64,000 nt of DNA, taken from positions 1-64,000 of the forward strand of contig NZ_AUXT01000199.1 of assembly GCF_001625595.1 (NCBI RefSeq), given 5' to 3'. The translations under genes were made by a program, and so were the position numbers. This stretch comes from Pseudoalteromonas luteoviolacea NCIMB 1942. Lineage in GTDB: Bacteria; Pseudomonadota; Gammaproteobacteria; Enterobacterales; Alteromonadaceae. Below are positions 45,381-54,296 of the stretch, piece after piece (position 1 is the stretch's first letter; each line of letters begins with the position of its first letter). The notes beneath the pieces are model-generated. The model saw only the letters and a program-made list of their open reading frames with translations. It was not told the origin of the DNA and searched no databases.

Positions 45381-46199
45381 ATGGCTAAAAAAGTATCGAA
45401 GTTTTTTCGGGTCTTTACTGAAGGAAACACAACCGATGGCCGCGTGGTCGAACGCAGCTGGATTGAAGACATGGCTGCAACATATGACCAAGCCAAATAT
45501 GGCGCCCGTATTTGGCTAGAGCACATAAGAAGCGTATTACCTGACAGCCCCTTTAAAGCTTACGGCGATGTGCGCGCGGTAAAAGCTCAAGAAGTAGAAG
45601 ACGGAAAGCTCGCGCTATTTGCTCAAATCGACCCAACAGATGATCTCGTTGCCATGAATAAAAAGCGGCAAAAGATTTATACCAGCGTCGAGATTGACCC
45701 CGACTTTGCCAAATCTGGTAAGTGTTACCTAGCAGGCCTAGCAGTGACTGACTCCCCAGCCTCTTTGGGAACTGAAATGTTGGAGTTTTCAGCAAGCGCC
45801 AAGGTAAACCCCCTCGCAGAAAGAAAACAAAAGCCAGAGAACCTATTTACCGCAGCAATCGAAGCAGAGCTTGAGTTTGAGGACGATGAAGAGCAAGAAA
45901 GTGGCTTGTTCAGCAAAGTCTCTGCCCTACTAAACAAAAATAAAAAACAAACTGATGGCAACTTTGGGGATATTAGCAAAGCCGTTGAAGCCATTGCGCA
46001 CTCATTCACACAGCTCGAGTCCGACACTCAAAAGCAATTGAGCGAAACCACCAACAACTACAACGCCCTCAACGAAAAGCACACCCAGTTGCAAGAAGCA
46101 TTTAACACGCTCAAAGAGCAGTTAAGCAATGAAGAATCTGGCGGCCAACAGCGCAAGCCAGCAACAGGTGGCGATGGCCAAATTCAAACTGACTGCTAA
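45381..46199 (+). CDS. O: capsid scaffolding protein with serine protease domain (P2 gpO family)
   Basis: A 272-aa protein that scaffolds the procapsid and processes capsid proteins and itself. The P2 gpO catalytic triad appears conserved: Asp19 and His48 fall at the same residue numbers as in P2, and the Ser in KIYTSVEI (Ser102) matches the P2 nucleophile region. An acidic linker and a long C-terminal helical/coiled-coil part (about 195-255, QLESDTQKQLSETTNNYNAL) form the scaffold. First gene of the rightward late operon. Confidence 0.92.
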   Translation: MAKKVSKFFRVFTEGNTTDGRVVERSWIEDMAATYDQAKYGARIWLEHIRSVLPDSPFKAYGDVRAVKAQEVEDGKLALFAQIDPTDDLVAMNKKRQKIYTSVEIDPDFAKSGKCYLAGLAVTDSPASLGTEMLEFSASAKVNPLAERKQKPENLFTAAIEAELEFEDDEEQESGLFSKVSALLNKNKKQTDGNFGDISKAVEAIAHSFTQLESDTQKQLSETTNNYNALNEKHTQLQEAFNTLKEQLSNEESGGQQRKPATGGDGQIQTDC

Positions 46200-46212
46200 G
46201 GAGCATCGCTAA

Positions 46213-47223
46213 ATGAAAAACTCAACTCGCACAGCTTACCTCGCATTTTGCGTACAAATTGCCACTTTAAATAGTGTCGAATCAGCAGAAACCAAATTTA
46301 CCGTTTCTCCAACGATTCAACAAAAGCTCGAAACAAAAATGCAAGAAAGCTCCGACTTTCTCAAACGCATTAATATTGTTCCGGTCGAAGAGCAAGAAGG
46401 CGAAAAACTCGGCCTTGGTATTAATACCCCAATTGCCGGCACAACCGATACCACCAAAAAAGACCGTGAGCCAATTGATCCAACAAACATGGACGCACAT
46501 GGCTACAAATGTACACAAACCAATTTTGATACCGTAGTACGTTATGCAAAGCTTGATATGTGGGCCAAGTTCAAAGACTTTCAAACCAGAATGCGCGATG
46601 CAATTGTGAAGCGCCAAGCGCTAGACCGCATCATGATTGGCTTTAACGGCACAAGTCGTGCCGCAAGTTCTGACCGCGCTCTAAACCCCTTATTGCAAGA
46701 TGTAAACATCGGCTGGCTAGAAAAAATCCGCCAATATGCACCAGAGCGCCATATGAGTGAGGTTGTCGAAACATCAGGTAAAATCGTTGTTGGCAAAGCG
46801 GCCGACTACGAAAACCTAGATGCCCTTGTTTATGATATGGTCAACAACATGATTGAGCCTTGGTATCAAGAAGACACCGAGTTAGTTGTTATCTGTGGCC
46901 GCAAACTACTTGCTGATAAGTACTTCCCTATCGTTAATACAGAGCATGCACCGAGTGAACAATTGGCTGCAGACATTGTGATCAGCCAAAAGCGTATTGG
47001 TAACTTACCCGCAGTACGTGTTCCTAGCTTTCCAGCCAATGCCTTATTTATAACTCGCCTAGACAACCTAAGCATCTATTACCAAGAAGGTACTCGTCGC
47101 AGAGCGATTATAGACAACCCAAAACGCGACCGAATCGAAAACTACGAGTCGTCCAACGATGCATATGTAGTTGAAGACTACGGCTGCACGGCATTTGCTG
47201 AAAATATAGAGCTTAAGGGGTAA
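46213..47223 (+). CDS. N: major capsid protein (P2 gpN family)
   Basis: A 336-aa HK97-fold capsid protein. Family blocks: QESSDFLKRINIVPVEEQEGEKLGLG, GTTDTTKKDREPIDPTNMD, GFNGTSRAASSD, LGKIVVG-like segments and FPANALFITRLDNLSIYYQEGTRRR. The N-terminal ~30 residues are expected to be removed during maturation. Follows gpO by 13 bp with GGAG upstream. Confidence 0.95.
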   Translation: MKNSTRTAYLAFCVQIATLNSVESAETKFTVSPTIQQKLETKMQESSDFLKRINIVPVEEQEGEKLGLGINTPIAGTTDTTKKDREPIDPTNMDAHGYKCTQTNFDTVVRYAKLDMWAKFKDFQTRMRDAIVKRQALDRIMIGFNGTSRAASSDRALNPLLQDVNIGWLEKIRQYAPERHMSEVVETSGKIVVGKAADYENLDALVYDMVNNMIEPWYQEDTELVVICGRKLLADKYFPIVNTEHAPSEQLAADIVISQKRIGNLPAVRVPSFPANALFITRLDNLSIYYQEGTRRRAIIDNPKRDRIENYESSNDAYVVEDYGCTAFAENIELKG

Positions 47224-47226
47224 GTT

Positions 47227-47916
47227 ATGACATCACCTGCCCATAAACATTTTAATAAAGTACTCGCGGCAAAACGTGGCGATAACGAGCTCGACAATAC
47301 ACGCGCTCAAAACCAATACGAGCTCATGCTTATGCAACTTGCAGAGCATCGCCGTACATTAAAACGGGTCCAATCCCTTGAACGTAAACTCGAAACCAAA
47401 GCCAAGTTTCTACCTGAATACGAAGCCTACATTGCCGGCGTTCTTACTGGTAATACCGGTGTTCAAGATGAAGTATTCGTCACCATTTTGCTATGGCACA
47501 TCGATATTGGCAGCATCGAACAAGCATTGCCATTAGCACAGTATGCGTTGACGCATGACCTAGTTATGCCTGACCGCTTTGAACGTGCGCTCGCTTGCGC
47601 AATAGCAGAAGAAGCAGCCGAAACCGCAGCAAGGCTTTTTGAGTCTGAAAAAGCCATCTCGTCGAAAACGCTGGGGCAACTGGTGGCAATGACGGCCGAA
47701 CATGACATGTATGACCAGGCACGTGCCAAGTTATTCCGACAACTTGGCCATGCACTCGAAGCCGAAAACCAAGTTGAAAAAGCCGTTGAAGCATACAAGC
47801 AAGCCCTAACGCTCAACGCTAAAGTGGGCGTTAAAAAGTTCATTGACAAACTTGAACGTGAACTTAAAAAGACAACCAACAACGCAGCTGACCAAACCGA
47901 GCCAGCAGCGGGTTAA
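47227..47916 (+). CDS. M: terminase small/endonuclease subunit (P2 gpM family)
   Basis: A 229-aa subunit that, with gpP, cuts cos. It begins MTSPAHKHFNKVLAAK, as in P2 gpM, with a helical N-domain and the conserved segment VFVTILLWHIDIGSIEQALPLAQYALTH. The C-terminal TPR-like stretch (LGHALEAENQVEKAVEAYKQAL) and the acidic tail are also usual. Follows gpN after 3 bases. Confidence 0.92.
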   Translation: MTSPAHKHFNKVLAAKRGDNELDNTRAQNQYELMLMQLAEHRRTLKRVQSLERKLETKAKFLPEYEAYIAGVLTGNTGVQDEVFVTILLWHIDIGSIEQALPLAQYALTHDLVMPDRFERALACAIAEEAAETAARLFESEKAISSKTLGQLVAMTAEHDMYDQARAKLFRQLGHALEAENQVEKAVEAYKQALTLNAKVGVKKFIDKLERELKKTTNNAADQTEPAAG

Positions 47917-47936
47917 ACGAGCGACCCTCGCAAGCC

Positions 47937-47989
47937 GTGCGGCGCTGGCTAAGTAAATTTTACTATTTGCTGATGCCAGCCCACCGCAC
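47937..47989. repeat. hairpin between M and L
   Basis: GTGCGG-C-GCTGGC pairs with GCCAGC-CCA-CCGCAC across a 25-nt loop, in the only sizeable gap of the head-gene cluster. It is followed by AAAAGGAAA, the gpL ribosome-binding site. It could moderate transcription or stabilise mRNA ends. Confidence 0.4.
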
Positions 47990-48007
47990 ACAAAAGGAAA
48001 TTAGCTT

Positions 48008-48475
48008 ATGACCTTTATTGCCACACCAACAACAGCCGCATTGGACGAAAAAGAAATTACATCTCATGAATTCTGGCCTGCCATTAGCTTAGCGGATTTT
48101 CGCGACGTGATGCGCTTAGATGGCACGGTCACCAGTGAACGCCTAGAGCATGCAGTTGTGAGCTCAGTAGTCTCAGTGAACAAAGAGCTAAAAGCATGGC
48201 GCCTTACCCAAACAGCAAATGGTTACAGCATTTTAGAAAGTGTTCCAGCTGAGCAAATCAATGATAAAAGCGAGTTACTTCATTTATACAAGCGCGCTGT
48301 TTATTGCTTTGCGAAAGCCAACCTGCTCGAGCGCTACAACGATTTTGACTCAACCGCCAAAGGCACTAAAGACAGCGAAGAACTGAACGATACAACCGAC
48401 GCATTTAGGCGCGATGGCCGCTTAGCTATACGAGACATACTTGGCCAAAACCATGTAACCGTGGAGCTAATCTAG
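48008..48475 (+). CDS. L: head completion/stabilisation protein (P2 gpL family)
   Basis: 155 aa. Matches gpL: FWPAISLADFRDVMRLDGTVTSERLEHAVVSSV and the conserved LYKRAVYCFAKANLLERYNDFDSTAKG near the C-terminal half. It plugs the portal after packaging. The stop shares a base with the GTG start of gpX (TAGTG). Confidence 0.92.
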   Translation: MTFIATPTTAALDEKEITSHEFWPAISLADFRDVMRLDGTVTSERLEHAVVSSVVSVNKELKAWRLTQTANGYSILESVPAEQINDKSELLHLYKRAVYCFAKANLLERYNDFDSTAKGTKDSEELNDTTDAFRRDGRLAIRDILGQNHVTVELI

Positions 48476-48693
48476 TGGCGCTGATGCAAAAAATCTACAC
48501 CGTTCAAGGTGAAACCGTCGACTCTGTTTGCCATAAGCATTACGGCAATACTGCGGGCATTACCGAACAAGTGATAGAAGCAAACCCGCACATTACTTTT
48601 TTACCGCCTGTATTGCCGACAAACACCCTATTGATGTTGCCAACAACCACTAAGCCAACGGCGACAAAAAAACTAATTCAACTATGGGATTAA
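48475..48693 (+). CDS. X: tail protein X (P2 gpX family, LysM-like)
   Basis: 72 aa from a GTG that overlaps the gpL stop (an ATG 9 bases later is the alternative). It has a short LysM-like fold: YTVQGETVDSVCHKHYGNTAGITEQVIEANPHI. In P2 gpX is needed for tail assembly. Size fits the family. Confidence 0.9.
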   Translation: MALMQKIYTVQGETVDSVCHKHYGNTAGITEQVIEANPHITFLPPVLPTNTLLMLPTTTKPTATKKLIQLWD

Positions 48694-48695
48694 TA

Positions 48696-49064
48696 ATGAG
48701 CGAACCACTATCAACGACTAAAGCCATTGCAGCAGTGAGCGCCTTAACTTTAATTCCTGGTACTGACCCTGCAGCCATTATTGGCGCCTTTACTGGCGCG
48801 GCGCTGTTCATTATGTCTAACGAACAGCTTACGACCCTTAAACGCTTAAGCTTGTTTGTTGTGTCTTTTCTCGGTGGCTTAATTTGCGCCGGCTGGGCGA
48901 CGGTACTCATTAGCAACTTACTCCCTGACTCATTACAAATTAGCCCTGGTATGGGTGCACTCATAGCCGCCGCTTGTGTTGTTCGCTTAGTGCAATACCT
49001 GATGCGCCTAATGGATGATCCAAAGCGCTTTTTGTCATTCATTCGAGGCACAAGGGGGAAATGA
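48696..49064 (+). CDS. putative holin, three to four membrane segments
   Basis: About 122 aa, mostly hydrophobic: segments around TKAIAAVSALTLI, AAIIGAFTGAALFIM, LSLFVVSFLGGLICAGWATVLI and ALIAAACVVRLVQYLM, then a basic tail. Position (after X, before the endolysin) and topology match phage holins. ATG 48696 has GGGA upstream; an in-frame ATG at 48684 overlapping gpX is possible. Confidence 0.7.
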   Translation: MSEPLSTTKAIAAVSALTLIPGTDPAAIIGAFTGAALFIMSNEQLTTLKRLSLFVVSFLGGLICAGWATVLISNLLPDSLQISPGMGALIAAACVVRLVQYLMRLMDDPKRFLSFIRGTRGK

Positions 49065-49330
49065 TGTTATTTGCGAATACCCTAATTTGCTTGGCCATTG
49101 TGTTGCGTACTGCCCTATTTGTGCGAACAGGCCCACACAGATTATCTATTGCGTCACTGGCGTATGTGATCACCGTCGCTGCAGGCTCAGATACTATATT
49201 GCGCCTCTATCACATCGTTGAATCGCCCAGTGCTGCAGATCTCTTTTTCAAATCCCTTGTACTCTTTGCGCTCATTCGCTCTAAAGGCAATGTGGCCAGT
49301 GTGCTTTTACTCAGAAGGAACCCAAAATGA
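49061..49330 (+). CDS. second small membrane protein of the lysis cassette (holin/antiholin-like)
   Basis: 89 aa with about three hydrophobic stretches (TLICLAIVLRTALFV, IASLAYVITVAAGSD, FFKSLVLFALI) and a basic C-terminus (LLLRRNPK), like phage 3TM holins. It overlaps the previous gene by 4 bases (ATGA) and the endolysin by 4. Two membrane proteins in series suggest a holin/antiholin pair; no Rz-type spanin gene is evident next to them. Confidence 0.7.
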   Translation: MMLFANTLICLAIVLRTALFVRTGPHRLSIASLAYVITVAAGSDTILRLYHIVESPSAADLFFKSLVLFALIRSKGNVASVLLLRRNPK

Positions 49331-50154
49331 AACTAACTATCGGCAGCAAAAGCCAACAAGTTAAAGACCTACAAACCATGTTAAATAACAATGGGGCTGC
49401 ACTTGATGTTGATGGCTGGTTTGGTGACCTGACATCAAAAGCGGTAGCCGATTATCAAAAACAACTGAACCTGCCAATGACTGGCTATGCAGGTAAAAGG
49501 ACGTTAGCAGTGCTCAATGGTGAGCCTAGGGCCAAATTTCTTTCGCTTACAGATATGCAATTTGCAGCAGAACAATTAGACGTACCCACAGCAGTTATTG
49601 CCGCAGTTGCGGAAGTTGAATCAAATGGCTGCGGGTTCTTTGATTGCGGCCGCCCAAGTATTTTGTTCGAGCGTCATGTTTTTTATCGGATTGTAAGCCA
49701 AAAAAGCAAAGATTTTGCTGCTTCTGTGTCTAATAAATATCCCAACATTTGCAACCCAAAGCCTGGGGGGTATATTGGCGGTAGTGGTGAATACCAGCGG
49801 TTTAGCAATGCGGCCACGTTAGAGTTTGCTTATATGCTCGATAAAGACGCTGCAATCAGTGCCTGCAGCTGGGGCATGTTTCAAATCATGGGTTATCACT
49901 TTAGCCTTTTGGGATACAGCTCAGCCAACGACTTCAAATTAGATATGGAAATCTCAGAGCGAAACCAGCTCTTGGCCCTCGTCAAATTCATAAAAGCAGA
50001 CAGCAATATGCACAAAGCATTAAAAGGTCATAAGTGGGCGGAGTTTGCCAAGCGCTACAACGGCCCTAATTACAAAAAGAACCTATACGATGTGAAGCTA
50101 GCTCAAGCCTATGCCGATGCTTTGGCGCTCATGCCTGAAGAACAAGCGGCCTAA
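49327..50154 (+). CDS. endolysin: peptidoglycan-binding domain plus N-acetylmuramidase
   Basis: 275 aa. PG_binding_1 at about 1-65 (GSKSQQVKDLQTMLNNNGAALDVDG, VADYQKQLNLPMTGYAGKRT) is followed by an N-acetylmuramidase (DUF3380-type) domain at about 85-265, with the likely catalytic Glu in AAVAEVESNGCGF and the conserved ILFERHVFYR and SWGMFQIMGYHF. No signal peptide, so release depends on the holins. This type replaces the P2 gpK lysozyme. Confidence 0.92.
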   Translation: MKLTIGSKSQQVKDLQTMLNNNGAALDVDGWFGDLTSKAVADYQKQLNLPMTGYAGKRTLAVLNGEPRAKFLSLTDMQFAAEQLDVPTAVIAAVAEVESNGCGFFDCGRPSILFERHVFYRIVSQKSKDFAASVSNKYPNICNPKPGGYIGGSGEYQRFSNAATLEFAYMLDKDAAISACSWGMFQIMGYHFSLLGYSSANDFKLDMEISERNQLLALVKFIKADSNMHKALKGHKWAEFAKRYNGPNYKKNLYDVKLAQAYADALALMPEEQAA

Positions 50155-50163
50155 CCACATAAT

Positions 50164-50189
50164 AAGCAGAGCTTAAACACTCTGCTTTT
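50164..50189 (+). terminator. terminator after the endolysin
   Basis: AAGCAGAG / CTCTGCTT stem with an 8-nt loop, then TT and C. It lies 10 bases past the endolysin stop and before gpR, so it may partially separate lysis from tail expression. Confidence 0.65.
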
Positions 50190-50212
50190 CTCAATTCCAA
50201 AAGCACCCAGCT

Positions 50213-50680
50213 ATGAATAAACCAAACCAAGTCAGAGAGCTACTTAGCAAGAGCGTTGCATCGCTAAAACAAAACCCTGATCGCCTGCATGTTTTTATTG
50301 AAGACGGCAACATTGCAGCCACTGCGGCACTTGGCAATTTGAGCTATGAATATCAGTTTGTTTGCGTCATCATCGTCACTGACTTTAACGAGCACGCAGA
50401 TAACATCGTCATTCCTTTACTCGGCTGGATAGCTCAACACCAACCAGAGCTTATAGAAAACCCAGAGCTGCGAAAGCACGGCTTTCAATTTAAAGCTGAA
50501 TTGCTTAATCACTCGACCTTTGATCTCGAAATCAAGCTCAAACTCACCGAGCGCGTAAAAGTTACAGAGCAATCTAACGGTCTTAACGTTGAACACTTAC
50601 CAGAACCTATATTCAATGACGACATTGATTGGACGCTGTATACAAACGGAGTCGAAACCCCATGGCCACCAACAGCCTAA
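50213..50680 (+). CDS. R: tail completion protein (P2 gpR family)
   Basis: 155 aa. It starts MNKPNQVRELLSKSVASLKQNPDRLHVFIEDG and contains SYEYQFVCVIIVTDFNEHAD and LIENPELRKHGFQFKAELLN, characteristic of gpR. It acts late in tail assembly with gpS. The gene overlaps the next by 19 bases. Confidence 0.9.
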   Translation: MNKPNQVRELLSKSVASLKQNPDRLHVFIEDGNIAATAALGNLSYEYQFVCVIIVTDFNEHADNIVIPLLGWIAQHQPELIENPELRKHGFQFKAELLNHSTFDLEIKLKLTERVKVTEQSNGLNVEHLPEPIFNDDIDWTLYTNGVETPWPPTA

Positions 50681-51120
50681 CTCAAGTCAACGAACTGTTT
50701 GATGGCTTAATCGAACGTCTTTCTCCAAAAAAGCGTAAGCACCTTGCTCGAGATATTTCTCGCAAACTCAGAGCAAGTCAGGCTAAGCGTATCAAAGAAA
50801 ACAAAGCGCCCGACGGTAGCGAATTCGAACCACGAAAGCCCAGACCAAGCTGGCACACTAAAAAAGGCAGCATCAAGAAAAAGCTCATGTTCCAAAAGCT
50901 CATTCGCACCAAATACCTTAAACCCAAATACAACGAGAACACAGCAAGTACAGGGTTTACTGGTTTAATGGCCTACATTGCCAGACAACATCAGTATGGG
51001 TTGCGGGGTAACGTCAACGATCATGTGCAAGTTCAGTATACAAAGCGTGAGTTGATGGGGTTTACTGATGAAGATCAAAAGCTAATCCAAGACACCATAA
51101 TCATGTACATCACAAAGTAG
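50662..51120 (+). CDS. S: virion morphogenesis / tail completion protein (P2 gpS family)
   Basis: 152 aa from the ATG at 50662, with GGAG 50648-50651 upstream inside gpR. Basic protein with LSPKKRKHLARDISRKLRASQAKRI, DGSEFEPRKPR and the C-terminal FTGLMAYIARQHQYGLRG plus FTDEDQKLIQDTI. Matches the gpS/virion morphogenesis family. Confidence 0.9.
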   Translation: MATNSLTQVNELFDGLIERLSPKKRKHLARDISRKLRASQAKRIKENKAPDGSEFEPRKPRPSWHTKKGSIKKKLMFQKLIRTKYLKPKYNENTASTGFTGLMAYIARQHQYGLRGNVNDHVQVQYTKRELMGFTDEDQKLIQDTIIMYITK

Positions 51121-51305
51121 CTTATTTCGTCCTGTAGCAGGCCCTATAAGAGCCAGAAGCAACGAGTTTATTTTCCTGATTATTTGAATTAGTATATTTT
51201 TTGATTCACTGCTAAAGCTACACAATTTCAAATTCATACCGAATTGAGAGCTTGATTCAGTTTTTGTAGTGAAACGCTAGTAATTAATAGTAAAAGGGAC
51301 ATTTG

Positions 51306-53282
51306 ATGCTCAGCAAAGACCAAGATAACAGAGTTGGGGTTAAAAGTGCCCGTATCAACGCAAAAGGCGCCATTATAGCCGCAATTGTAGGGGCACTCAT
51401 TACTGTTCTTGGTGGGTTAATAATCGCATTACTTAACAAAGGCGACTCCCCGAGTGTAAATATTGATGGCAACGGGCACACAGTTCATGCTGGCAGTGGA
51501 AATGTTGTGCAACATATTCAAGGTATTACCCGTGAGCAATTTACAACTGAGTTAAAGAGCAGAATCAAAGAAGTTACTGATAGTCTTAACAAAGCCCATG
51601 CTCAAGACAGAAAAATACTAGAGCTTGAACTATCTGTCTTACAATTAAAACTTTCTGATATCGAAACATCCTACCAACAACACATCGCCCAACTGCAAGC
51701 CCAAGTTAAACGCTTAAAATCGTTACCACATACCATTAACTCTGAGCTTTACCAAGAGGCTAAACAAGCCTTAATAGAAGGAAATATCGCCAAGGCTGAT
51801 ATTTTATTTGCTCAGTTTGAAAAAAATGGGCAGGAGACACTAGAAGCGCTGGCTGAAGCCAGTTATCAGAGAGGACAAATTGCTGATCATAATATACGAT
51901 ACACTGAAGCCTATGCACATTTTCAAAAAGCGGTCAGGCTCTCACCAAACAACTCTCTTTACAATAGTAGTGCTGGCAAATTAGCTAAAACACTTGGCCA
52001 ATACCAAGCATCCATCGGTTATCTCGAACAGGCACTAGAAAGTGGCTTGATGAACTTTGGTAAAGACCACCCTGATGTTGCCACACACCACAATAATTTA
52101 GGCTCAGTGTGGCGAAAAAAAGGCGACTACAGCAAGGCCATTGACTATTTTGAGCAGGCTCTTGAAAGTGACTTGAAGAATTTTGATGAACATCACCCTC
52201 GTATTGCCACTAAACGCAATAACTTAGGTGCAACTTGGCTAGATAAAGGTATCTATGACAAGGCCATTGGCTATTTTGAGCAGGCTATGGAAAGTAACTT
52301 GAAGACTTTTGATGAACACCACCCTAAAGTTGCCACTGGGCGCAATAACTTAGGTACAGCTTGGCGACTTAAAGGCAACTATGACAAGGCCATTGGCTAT
52401 TTTGAGCAGGCTCTTGAAAGTGATTTGAAAAATTTTAATGAAAACCACCCTAATGTTACCATTATACGCAGTAACTTAGGTACAACTTGGCTAAATAAAG
52501 GTAACTATGACAAGGCCGTTGGCTATTTTGTTCAGGCTCTTGAAAGTGAATTGATGACTTTTGATGAACACCACCCTAGTATTGCCACTACACGCAGTAA
52601 CTTAGGTGTAGCTTGGCTAAGTAAAGGTAACTATGACAAGGCCATTGGCTATTTTGAGCAGGCTCTTGAAAGTGATTTGAAAACTTTTGATGAATACCAC
52701 CCTAATGTTGCAAATAGACGCGGTAACTTAGGTACAGCTTGGCTAGATAAAGGTAACTATGACAAGGCTGTTGGCTATTATGAGCAGGCTCTTGAAAGTG
52801 ACTTGAAGACTTTTGATGAACACCACCCTAGTATTTCCATTACACGCAGTAACTTAGGTGTAGCTTGGCTAAGTAAAGGTAACTATGACAAGGCCATTGG
52901 CTATTTAGAGCAGGCTCTTGAAAGTGACTTGAAGACTTTTGATGAACACCACCCTAATATTGCCAATAGACGCAATAATTTAGGTACGGCTTGGATAGAC
53001 AAAGGTAACTATGACAAGGCCATTGGCTATTTTGAGCAGGCTCTTGAAAGTGGCTTGAAGACTTTTGATGAACATCACCCTCGTATTGCCATTAGACGCA
53101 GTAACTTAGGCTCAGCTTGGGAATATAAAGACGACAATGAAAAAGCCATTAAGTATTATAAGGAGGCACTACAAGGCTTAAAAAAAACATTGGGAGACAA
53201 TCACCCAAACACCCAAATAGTAGCTGGAAATTTAGCTAACGTAAAAAAGTTAGCAACCGATAAAAAGCTCCAAGAAGAGTAA
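51306..53282 (+). CDS. membrane-anchored TPR-repeat protein inserted in the tail operon (moron)
   Basis: 658 aa from the ATG at 51306 (GGGA upstream). A single membrane segment lies at about 20-45 (GAIIAAIVGALITVLGGLIIALL). A Gly/Asn-rich linker (NIDGNGHTVHAGSGN) follows, then a coiled coil (about 75-140), helical TPRs (about 150-235) and ten 42-residue kinesin-light-chain-type TPR units from base 52020, consensus NLGTAWLDKGNYDKAIGYFEQAL. It is not part of the P2 tail set and splits S from V. It is probably a lysogenic-conversion or anti-phage gene; no effector domain is recognisable. The DNA repeats are so similar that copy number may vary. Confidence 0.8.
   Translation: MLSKDQDNRVGVKSARINAKGAIIAAIVGALITVLGGLIIALLNKGDSPSVNIDGNGHTVHAGSGNVVQHIQGITREQFTTELKSRIKEVTDSLNKAHAQDRKILELELSVLQLKLSDIETSYQQHIAQLQAQVKRLKSLPHTINSELYQEAKQALIEGNIAKADILFAQFEKNGQETLEALAEASYQRGQIADHNIRYTEAYAHFQKAVRLSPNNSLYNSSAGKLAKTLGQYQASIGYLEQALESGLMNFGKDHPDVATHHNNLGSVWRKKGDYSKAIDYFEQALESDLKNFDEHHPRIATKRNNLGATWLDKGIYDKAIGYFEQAMESNLKTFDEHHPKVATGRNNLGTAWRLKGNYDKAIGYFEQALESDLKNFNENHPNVTIIRSNLGTTWLNKGNYDKAVGYFVQALESELMTFDEHHPSIATTRSNLGVAWLSKGNYDKAIGYFEQALESDLKTFDEYHPNVANRRGNLGTAWLDKGNYDKAVGYYEQALESDLKTFDEHHPSISITRSNLGVAWLSKGNYDKAIGYLEQALESDLKTFDEHHPNIANRRNNLGTAWIDKGNYDKAIGYFEQALESGLKTFDEHHPRIAIRRSNLGSAWEYKDDNEKAIKYYKEALQGLKKTLGDNHPNTQIVAGNLANVKKLATDKKLQEE
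52020..53153 (+). repeat. nine tandem 126-bp repeats encoding TPR units
   Basis: Nine units of exactly 126 bp (42 codons) run without a break from 52020 to 53153, followed by a tenth diverged unit. Stretches such as GGTAACTATGACAAGGC recur almost unchanged, implying recent duplication or gene conversion. Confidence 0.85.
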
Positions 53283-53379
53283 CAAAGCGACTTGTTGCTT
53301 GGTTATGCTGAGAACTATAACCCCAACTATACCACTCAATCTCCTTGCTCTAGCCTGAGCAACTAGCAAACATAGCGGC

Positions 53380-53970
53380 ATGAACATTGCCGCTGAACTT
53401 GCAGAACTAAAACGCCGTCTTGATAACCTGATTCGACTAGGTACCATTGCCGAAGTCCAATCGGGTTATTGCCGTGTGACTACGGGTGAGATCACAACAG
53501 ACTTTCGCCCCTACTTAACACAGCGTGCCGGCACAGCTAAAACGAGTTGGCGCCCTTCTATTGGCGAACAAGTGATCTTGTTTTCGCTTAGCGGTGACTT
53601 GACCAATGCGTTCGTATTGCCTGCTATCTATAGCAATGACAACCCAGAGCCAGATGACCACGAGACAAGGGTTAGAACCACCTTCCCTGACGACGCTGTT
53701 TTTGAATATGACCCTGAAGCGGGTCAATTAAAAATATCGGGTATCAGAAGTGTGCTGATTGAGGTCATAGAGTCTGCGCAAATCGACTGTCCAGAAACTA
53801 CGCTAAACGGCAATGTCACTATCAATGGCGACGCAGCCCTGAATGGCACACTTAATCACACAGGCCATATGACCAATGAAGGTGGTATCGAGATAGATGG
53901 TATTGAGTTTGGTACCCATGCTCATGATCTGGTCAAAGCCGGCACCGATAACTCAGGTGAGCCAGTATGA
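53380..53970 (+). CDS. V: baseplate spike protein (P2 gpV family)
   Basis: A 196-aa membrane-piercing tail spike. An N-terminal OB-fold (about 15-90, RLGTIAEVQSGYCRVTTGE, SIGEQVILFSLSGDL) is followed by a triple-stranded beta-helix with repeating NGNVTINGDAALNGTLNHTGH. The tip carries GTHAHD, the HxH iron-binding motif known from the P2 spike. Overlaps gpW by 4 bases (ATGA). Confidence 0.93.
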   Translation: MNIAAELAELKRRLDNLIRLGTIAEVQSGYCRVTTGEITTDFRPYLTQRAGTAKTSWRPSIGEQVILFSLSGDLTNAFVLPAIYSNDNPEPDDHETRVRTTFPDDAVFEYDPEAGQLKISGIRSVLIEVIESAQIDCPETTLNGNVTINGDAALNGTLNHTGHMTNEGGIEIDGIEFGTHAHDLVKAGTDNSGEPV

Positions 53971-54296
53971 ACTACGTCAGTTTAAACCGTAAAACAGGCT
54001 GCTTAATTACCGATGCTGCCCATATACAACAAAGCATTGAAGACATTCTAACGACTCCCATAGGCACTCGAGTGATGCGCCGTGACTATGGCTCAGAGCT
54101 ATTCCAATTGCTCGACCAACCTCACAATGGCGCTACCCGTTTACGCATAATGGCTGCGATTATTACTGCCCTCACTATCTGGGAGCCTCGCGTAACCATT
54201 AAACAAGTTGAACTCTCCCAGCCTGAGTTAACTGGCAAGTTACAGATCAACTTAGTGACTGATCGCAACGAACGAATAGAGGTGCAATATGGCTAA
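53967..54296 (+). CDS. W: baseplate wedge protein (P2 gpW family, gp25-like)
   Basis: 109 aa. Gp25/gpW-like lysozyme-fold wedge subunit: IQQSIEDILTTPIGTRVMRRDYGSELFQLLDQP is diagnostic. It nucleates sheath attachment at the baseplate. It overlaps V and J by 4 and 8 bases, in a tightly packed cluster. Confidence 0.93.
   Translation: MNYVSLNRKTGCLITDAAHIQQSIEDILTTPIGTRVMRRDYGSELFQLLDQPHNGATRLRIMAAIITALTIWEPRVTIKQVELSQPELTGKLQINLVTDRNERIEVQYG

Noticed and set aside
47463..47882. 139-codon minus-strand frame
   Set aside because: Antisense to the terminase gene M, with unnatural Ser/Ala/Cys composition.
50155..50212. Search for Rz/Rz1 spanin genes after the endolysin
   Set aside because: The gap is 58 bp and holds a terminator; no spanin frame is seen there, nor a convincing one overlapping the neighbours.
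52020..53153. Regular repeats considered as a CRISPR array
   Set aside because: Repeats are 126 bp, in frame and coding for TPR units, with no unique spacers.
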